This document shows positions 7,538-10,708 of a DNA stretch of 10,708 bases, in pieces. The position numbers and the translations under genes are program-made. The stretch is taken from assembly GCA_027620105.1 (NCBI GenBank), contig JAQCIA010000042.1:1-10708 (forward strand). The letters are read 5' to 3'. The notes beneath the pieces are model-generated. The model ran no database searches. It saw nothing but the letters and a program-made list of their open reading frames with translations, and was not told where the DNA came from. Each line of letters opens with the position of its first letter. Position 1 is the first letter of the stretch. Source of the DNA: Verrucomicrobiota bacterium (GTDB taxonomy: Bacteria > Verrucomicrobiota > Kiritimatiellia > UBA8416 > JAIOPI01).

Positions 7538-7579
7538 AAAAAACACGAAGCCCGCGGCCATGCTTGTCCGCGGGCTTCG
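7538..7579 (-). terminator. Strong intrinsic terminator between converging genes
   Basis: A perfect 12-bp inverted repeat, CGAAGCCCGCGG (7546-7557) and CCGCGGGCTTCG (7568-7579), with a 10-base loop. Read on the minus strand, the stem is followed by TGTTTTTTAC (T-tract within 7538-7545), so it ends the minus-strand gene that stops at 7603. On the plus strand, 26 bases after the murA stop, the same stem has A-rich sequence before it but no T-tract after it, so it would stop murA transcripts less well. Confidence 0.8.
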
Positions 7580-7602
7580 CTCCGTACAATAATTGACTAC
7601 GC

Positions 7603-8274
7603 CTATTCCACCGCCTCGTCCAAAACCGCGCCTTCGTCTGCATGTGGCGGAGGCGGCGCACCCTCGCGCGGACCGCGACCATCCGGCCGCGGCGGGCGGG
7701 GGCCGCCATCACGCCGGTCGTCCCGATCATGGCGCTCCTGAAGCTGTCCGCGCGGGCCGCCGTCACGATGTCCCCGGCGCCGGACCATTTCGCGCGTTTT
7801 TTCGCGCTGCTCCTCGGTGAGCGTGTTGCGCACCATCAGCAGGGCCTTCATCTCGATCTTGGCAACTTCCGTGCGAATCGCGCCGGTCTTTTCGACGGCC
7901 TCCATCAGCGCCTTTTCATCCACCGGATCGGCGGTGAGCACACGCGCCTGCTGAATCGCGGCGACTTCCAGATCGGCTTTCAGCTTGGCCCGCTGTTCCC
8001 GGAAATCGAACATGCCCTCACGCAGTGTATTCACCTGCGCATCGGTCAGTCCGATCGCCTCGGCTATTTTCGGATTGTTGATCAGTCGGCCAATCGCGGC
8101 CAGCTCGTGACCGGCGGCTTGCTCGTGACCGGGGGAACCCGGCCGTTCGTCCGGTCCATCCTGCTCGTGCGGCGGGCGTCCGCCTCCCGGCGGTCCGAAT
8201 TCGGCGGCAATCACGGCGCTTCCCATACACAACGCGAGCATCGCGCTCGCCACGGCGGTCAGTCGATTCCTCAC
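7603..8274 (-). CDS. Spy/CpxP-like (LTXXQ) exported protein
   Basis: Spy/CpxP proteins are small periplasmic helical proteins that act as chaperones or envelope-stress sensors; some relatives respond to metals. The chosen start is GTG 8274, preceded by AAGGAG with a six-base spacer and opening directly into a signal peptide (VRNRLTAVASAMLALCMGSAVIAA, given here in parts: basic n-region, hydrophobic core to residue 24, cleavage near 23-25). An ATG 15 codons upstream (8319) has no ribosome site and would bury the signal peptide. The 223-residue product then has a Pro/Gly-rich linker (26-55), a charged helical core (60-165) with two LTXXQ motifs, LTDAQ at 76-80 and LTEEQ at 152-156, and a disordered Arg/Gly/Pro/Asp tail. 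It lies 103 bases downstream of the M24 peptidase on the same strand. The family call rests on the two motifs and export signal; function is not shown. Confidence 0.72.
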   Translation of the reverse strand: MRNRLTAVASAMLALCMGSAVIAAEFGPPGGGRPPHEQDGPDERPGSPGHEQAAGHELAAIGRLINNPKIAEAIGLTDAQVNTLREGMFDFREQRAKLKADLEVAAIQQARVLTADPVDEKALMEAVEKTGAIRTEVAKIEMKALLMVRNTLTEEQREKTREMVRRRGHRDGGPRGQLQERHDRDDRRDGGPRPPRPDGRGPREGAPPPPHADEGAVLDEAVE

Positions 8275-8341
8275 GGTGATCTCCTTTTGCTGTTTCTCTG
8301 TCGGGCGTCGCTCATACAACGCACCGGGCAGGCGGTTTATT

Positions 8342-8369
8342 GTCTAGCCTTCGCCGTCTAGCCTTCACC
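8342..8369. repeat. 14-bp tandem duplication
   Basis: GTCTAGCCTTCGCC (8342-8355) is followed at once by GTCTAGCCTTCACC (8356-8369), one mismatch in 14. It merges into a run of eight C (8368-8375) just before the M24 peptidase stop (8378-8380). It lies between the peptidase and the Spy-like gene and looks like a local slippage duplication. Confidence 0.8.
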
Positions 8370-8377
8370 CCCCCCGA

Positions 8378-9520
8378 TCACACCTCAAACCCATGCGGGC
8401 ACGGCTCCAGAATCTTCCACCCCCCGCGCACCACGGCCACCGTATCCTCAATCCGGATACCACCCATGCGCGGATCATAAAGCCCCGGCTCCACCGTCAC
8501 CACGTTACCGCGTTGCAGGCGCCCCGCGACCGGCGCCAGCGCTGGCGCTTCGTGAATTTCCAGACCCACGCCGTGCCCCGTGCTGTGAATGAACCCAACC
8601 GGCTGGCCATCGCGGACTTCGGTGACAAAGCCGCGCTGCGACAGCGTCGCCGCCGCGGCCCCGTGCACCTTCGCGCAAGCCGCCCCGGGCCGAATCGCCG
8701 CGAGCGCCGCCACCTGGGCGGCCTTCACCGCGGCATACCTGCGCTTCAGCGCTGGTGACGCCTTGCCGCGAACCACCGTACGCGTCAAATCACCCCAATA
8801 GCCGTGACCCATGTGCTGCGGAAAGATATCCAGCACAATCGCCTCCCCCGCGCGCAGCGGCCCGTGTCCGCGATCATGCGGGTCCGCGGCCTGCGCCCCG
8901 CCGGCCACAATCACGTCGCGGCACCAGGTGTTGTGCGCCAGCAGTGTGGCGTGAATCACCTGCTTCACATCCTCCGATGTGAGGCGCCGCCGCCCACGCC
9001 GCAAGCATCCGCCACTGTCGATCTTCGCGGCGCGCAGACACCCAATTGCCGCCCGCATAGCCGCGACCGCCGCCACCTGGCTCTCGGTTATTTTTTTCAG
9101 CTCGTCCGCCGTCTTCACCGCGCGCGCTGGAAACAGTCTCTCTGTGGCCACGCGCACAGCAATGCCGCGCGCCTCCAGTCGGCGTGCGACCGCCAGTGGA
9201 AACGTCGCTGGCACGTCCACGCGCCGAATGCCTTCCTGACGCAACAGCGCCACCGCCCACTCGCTCAGTGACCGCCGACGCTTGCCGCGCAAGCGCAAAT
9301 CCTCCGCGGTCACGATCCGCAACCGACGCTTCGGCTCCGCTTTCGCATGCGCCAGCGCGCGCCCCTGTTCCAGAGCGGAGACACACAGAAATCCCCTCGT
9401 AGCGGTCGCCAGAAAAATCAGCGGATCCGGCGCCCAGAATCCCGACGCGAAGTGTAAATCCGCGTTCCGTTCCGGGGCGTCCAACATCAAGATTGGGCTT
9501 GTTGACTTCTTGTTGCGCAT
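8378..9520 (-). CDS. M24-family metallopeptidase (Xaa-Pro aminopeptidase-like)
   Basis: Pita-bread-fold dimetal peptidase, probably a cytoplasmic Xaa-Pro aminopeptidase or dipeptidase trimming proline-containing peptides. The 380 residues comprise a creatinase-like N-terminal domain (about 1-140) and a catalytic domain (about 145-375). All five metal ligands are visible: D231 (VLDIFP), D244 (WGDLTRT), H316 (STGHGVGLEIHE), E344 (TVEPGLY) and E358 (IRIEDTV), with accessory H219, H312 and H323. The start at 9520 has AAAGG (complement of 9526-9530) five bases upstream; the next in-frame Met (codon 12) has no ribosome site. The N-terminal segment FASGFWAPDPLIF recalls a subgroup I associate with Verrucomicrobiota-type genomes, a weak recollection. 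The Spy-like gene follows 103 bases downstream without a visible terminator between. Exact substrate cannot be read from sequence, so no gene symbol is given. Confidence 0.87.
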   Translation of the reverse strand: MRNKKSTSPILMLDAPERNADLHFASGFWAPDPLIFLATATRGFLCVSALEQGRALAHAKAEPKRRLRIVTAEDLRLRGKRRRSLSEWAVALLRQEGIRRVDVPATFPLAVARRLEARGIAVRVATERLFPARAVKTADELKKITESQVAAVAAMRAAIGCLRAAKIDSGGCLRRGRRRLTSEDVKQVIHATLLAHNTWCRDVIVAGGAQAADPHDRGHGPLRAGEAIVLDIFPQHMGHGYWGDLTRTVVRGKASPALKRRYAAVKAAQVAALAAIRPGAACAKVHGAAAATLSQRGFVTEVRDGQPVGFIHSTGHGVGLEIHEAPALAPVAGRLQRGNVVTVEPGLYDPRMGGIRIEDTVAVVRGGWKILEPCPHGFEV

Positions 9521-10085
9521 ACCTGCCTTTCTCGCGGAACGCAGAGCCCGCCTGCACCAGCATGCGCAACCCCTGCGGCGTGCATCACCGGCACCCCCAC
9601 CGTCCGCTGTTCACAGCCCGAAATTTCGCACACTTTTCTGCGTGCGCAAACGACGATTCGCTTTTCGGTTACCGCGCGCAAGCAACACCTGCGCGCCCGG
9701 TTCGTTTGCAAGACCCTCAACACAAGCATGTTACAAATGATATTTGCGCCTTCTGGCCGGCATTATAAAGGGATTTCGTGGTATTTTCGTTCGCGTCGCA
9801 ATCGGCAAGCCGCGCCACGTCGACGCGCGGACTGTTGATTGTTATCACAAACGCCCTGTGAACATCTTGTATGCGCGCGGGCATCATCGCACGTGTGCGG
9901 AAGGGTTTACGCGACCACGGCAGCACCTGTTAATAACCTGTCAGTATGTTTCGCGTCTTTTTTCTTGTTTGGGGTTCGGTTTTCTTGTGTTGTGTCTTGG
10001 TTTGCGAGAGGGATCTGGGTTTGCAGGATGGGCGTGTTCGGCACCGTGCCTCTGGCGGTGCAATCCACACGGGAGATGATTGCCA
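9521..10085. other. Non-coding region upstream of dnaA, possible origin or control region
   Basis: This 565-base gap lies between the divergent starts of the M24 peptidase and dnaA. No frame on either strand has a recognisable protein. It holds: a perfect TATAAT on the minus strand (9762-9767); an inverted repeat CCGCGC / GCGCGG (9810-9815, 9825-9830); a single-mismatch DnaA box, TGTTAATAA at 9928-9936 (complement TTATTAACA against TTATNCACA); two-mismatch boxes at 9607-9615 and 9857-9865; and a 60-base adenine-free tract at 9947-10006. DnaA genes often sit next to oriC, but I find no consensus DnaA-box cluster, so an origin is only possible. Confidence 0.4.
9762..9767 (-). promoter_or_regulatory. 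Candidate -10 element toward the M24 peptidase
   Basis: The minus strand reads TATAAT here, a perfect sigma-70-type -10 box. With a 17-base spacer the -35 position reads ACGAAA, only three of six to consensus. Transcription would run left and give a leader of roughly 235 bases before the peptidase start. The plus strand reads TATAAA at 9764-9769, so the AT patch could also serve dnaA, without a good -35 either. A weak call. Confidence 0.28.
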
Positions 10086-10708
10086 GTGAGTAGTTCGAAG
10101 GCCGCTGATATTTGGAAAAAAGCCTGCAAGCATCTGCAAGAGGTTCTCCACCCCGACGTCTACTCCCGCTGGATCGCCGTCATCGGTGCTGCGGAGCTTG
10201 CCGGCGACAAACTGGTCCTTTCGGTCGACAACGACTTCTATCAGACCTGGCTTGAAGACAACTACCTGCCCCTGATCCAGACTGCCATCTCGGCGGTCGT
10301 GGACGATGCCATCCAGCCCGTCTTTCGTGTGCTGCCGCGCTCGGCGGCCAGTGCCGCGCCGACCGCAACCAGTGAGCCCGCCACCGCTGCGGAACCCGCA
10401 AAGCCCGCGGCCCACGCGCGCACATCGCCGAAGCAGCAGCTCAATCCAAAATTCACTTTTGACCAATTCATCATCGGCCCGCCCAACAATTTTGCGCACG
10501 CGGCGTCGCTCGCCGTGGCCCAGGCTCCCGGACGGGCCTACAACCCCCTCTTCATCTATGGCGGCACCGGTCTGGGCAAGACGCACCTGATGGAGGCCAT
10601 CGGGCACCATGTGCAGGGGACCTCCCGCGCGCGCATCTGCTACACCTCCTCCGAAGCCTTCCTGAACGAATATATCGACGCCCTGCAAGGGCGCGCCCTG
10701 GTCAACTT
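10086..10708 (+). CDS. dnaA: Chromosomal replication initiator protein DnaA, N-terminal part
   Basis: AAA+ ATPase that binds DnaA boxes, melts oriC and loads the replicative helicase. 207 complete codons are present before the right edge cuts the gene. The start is GTG 10086, with GGGAG (10071-10075) ten bases upstream; the closer ATG at 10076 is out of frame and stops after five codons. Domain I (about 1-83) has the usual opening IWKKACKHLQ and the YSRWI segment (26-30). Domain II is an Ala/Pro/Thr-rich linker (about 84-118). Domain III begins near PKFTFDQFIIGPPNNFAHAA (121-140) and contains Walker A GGTGLGKT (159-166) followed by HLMEAIGHH. Walker B, sensor and DNA-binding domain IV lie outside the window. 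No base or codon oddity. Lineage is not cyanobacterial to my eye; a PVC-type bacterium is a guess. Confidence 0.95.
   Translation, partial: MSSSKAADIWKKACKHLQEVLHPDVYSRWIAVIGAAELAGDKLVLSVDNDFYQTWLEDNYLPLIQTAISAVVDDAIQPVFRVLPRSAASAAPTATSEPATAAEPAKPAAHARTSPKQQLNPKFTFDQFIIGPPNNFAHAASLAVAQAPGRAYNPLFIYGGTGLGKTHLMEAIGHHVQGTSRARICYTSSEAFLNEYIDALQGRALVN

Noticed and set aside
6378..7766. Long minus-strand open frame (462 codons) opposite murA.
   Set aside because: Same cause: antisense to a clear murA, crossing the terminator at 7538-7579 and overlapping the Spy-like gene. No recognisable domain.
7642..8361. Plus-strand open frame of 239 codons opposite the Spy-like gene.
   Set aside because: The minus strand has a perfect SD, a signal peptide and two LTXXQ motifs; the plus frame has none of these.
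9839..10093. Plus-strand frame of 84 codons overlapping the dnaA start, and the five-codon ATG frame at 10076 within it, as a possible leader peptide.
   Set aside because: No ribosome site for either: GGGAG touches the ATG at 10076 with no spacer but is well placed for GTG 10086. The product is a Cys/Phe/Leu-rich translation of the adenine-free tract.
1..10708. A search for a new defence, mobile or biosynthetic system.
   Set aside because: All recognisable genes are housekeeping or common accessory types. I saw no direct-repeat array, terminal inverted repeats, transposase, integrase, tRNA or rRNA. The unusual junction is better explained by assembly than by a new system.

Overview
The window appears to hold DNA from two unrelated bacteria joined inside one gene. 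Positions 1 to about 4,330 read as a marine picocyanobacterium of the Synechococcus / high-GC Prochlorococcus type: psaC (photosystem I iron-sulfur subunit, found only in oxygenic phototrophs) with glmS, acpP, fabF and the first 60-75 codons of a cyanobacterial transketolase. From about 4,350 to the end the sequence is a different bacterium with a cell envelope of Gram-negative style: the rest of the transketolase, murA, a Spy/CpxP-like exported protein, an M24 metallopeptidase and the start of dnaA. I would place this half in or near the PVC superphylum (Verrucomicrobiota / Kiritimatiellota), at low confidence and from protein flavour only.

Layout, left half: on the minus strand, psaC, then a strong terminator, glmS, and the first 77 codons of a CorA-type Mg2+ transporter running off the left edge. 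Divergent from psaC on the plus strand is acpP-fabF-tkt. The genes cover photosynthetic electron transfer, the hexosamine supply for peptidoglycan, fatty-acid elongation (carrier protein plus condensing enzyme) and the Calvin / pentose-phosphate cycle.

Layout, right half: tkt ends at a terminator; murA follows with its own ribosome site and carries Asp instead of the usual catalytic Cys, the known fosfomycin-insensitive form. murA converges on a two-gene minus-strand block (M24 peptidase, then Spy-like gene) with a strong shared hairpin between them. A 565-base non-coding stretch separates the peptidase from dnaA, which is cut by the right edge in domain III. That stretch has a 60-base run with no adenine and one near-consensus DnaA box, and may be an origin or a dnaA control region.

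I found no CRISPR array, transposon, phage gene, toxin-antitoxin pair or defence cassette, and no credible new multi-gene system. The main points are the probable chimeric junction in tkt, the MurA Cys-to-Asp variant, the psaC terminator that touches the glmS start codon, and the composition-biased region upstream of dnaA.
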